Assembly: GCA_937890825.1 (NCBI GenBank)
Contig: CALADS010000017.1
Span: 1 to 5,864 of the forward strand
Direction of reading: 5' to 3'
DNA from: an uncultured Bacteroides sp.
Lineage (GTDB): Bacteria > Bacteroidota > Bacteroidia > Bacteroidales > Bacteroidaceae
Length of the DNA stretch: 5,864 nucleotides
Below are positions 5,732 to 5,864 of the stretch, in pieces. Position 1 is the stretch's first letter. Each line of letters opens with the position of its first letter. Under the pieces are notes generated by a model. The model did no database searches. It was not told where the DNA came from and worked only from the letters and a program-made list of their open reading frames with translations. The translations under genes and the position numbers were made by a program.

Positions 5732-5864
5732 ATGGAAGAATGGTATCAAAGCAATAAAGTTTCTTTTCAGAGAAACAGGGACTGTATGGTCAACTATCGA
5801 CATGTTTCATATGCATTAGGCGTGCTTGTACTGGTAGAAGCGGGTCTTTTCGCACTTTGTGCAG
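5732..5864 (+). CDS. N-terminus of a TrkH-family potassium uptake protein (partial)
   Basis: An open frame of 44 codons runs off the end of the window. From the internal Met at 5786 the product reads MVNYRHVSYALGVLVLVEAG and continues LFALCA. This resembles the first helix of TrkH/KtrB-type potassium channel subunits, which begin with a short basic or aromatic start and an LGxLLxxEAxxxLxC pattern. TrkH works with the regulatory subunit TrkA. The start is uncertain. ATG 5732 follows A-rich sequence (AAAATAAAAGAACA) and adds 18 mostly polar residues, while ATG 5786 follows CAGGGACTGT and better fits the usual family start. A potassium role fits the kdp neighbourhood. The identification rests on about 26 residues and could be another membrane protein, such as a sensor kinase N-terminus. 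Confidence 0.55.
   Translation, partial: MEEWYQSNKVSFQRNRDCMVNYRHVSYALGVLVLVEAGLFALCA

Noticed and set aside
5580..5819. A 79-codon + strand frame starting MKRFLLRLRK in the gap after the porin-like gene
   Set aside because: It starts inside the interlocking stems, runs across the sigma-54-like site and overlaps the TrkH-like frame in another reading frame. Its composition looks like translated AT-rich non-coding DNA.

Overview
The window carries a high-affinity potassium uptake operon, kdpFABC, from a member of the Bacteroidota. It is most likely a gut Bacteroidales (Bacteroides/Phocaeicola/Parabacteroides type). This placement rests on moderate base composition in genes with AT-rich gaps, A-rich translation starts instead of strong Shine-Dalgarno sites, the protein style of KdpA/B/C, and an outer-membrane beta-barrel gene inside the operon. 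It is an inference, not a database match.

Layout, all on the + strand. Positions 1-39 hold a strong hairpin that probably ends an upstream gene. Positions 40-179 are the kdp control region. It has a near-ideal sigma-54 (-24/-12) promoter at 107-122, a directly repeated TTTATAG element two helical turns apart upstream, and an inverted repeat straddling the predicted transcription start. The operon then reads: a 31-codon membrane micro-ORF (180-275), kdpF (288-368), kdpA (381-2087), kdpB (2114-4150), kdpC (4210-4803), and an outer-membrane beta-barrel (porin-like) gene (4805-5521) that starts one base after the kdpC stop. Positions 5522-5731 are non-coding. They hold interlocking inverted repeats (terminator or alternative RNA folds) and a second sigma-54-like site at 5685-5700. 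The window ends in the first 44 codons of a gene whose N-terminus resembles a TrkH-family potassium channel subunit.

KdpA selects and admits K+, KdpB is the P-type ATPase that drives transport, KdpC assists ATP binding, and KdpF sits in the membrane and stabilises the complex. The barrel protein could admit the ion or another solute through the outer membrane, which links both membranes in one transcript; this is a hypothesis. No KdpD/KdpE regulator is visible. The two sigma-54-type sites, one before the kdp genes and one before the Trk-like gene, suggest that an NtrC-family activator may control both potassium systems here. That differs from the sigma-70/KdpE control known in Escherichia coli and is the most interesting hypothesis in the window.
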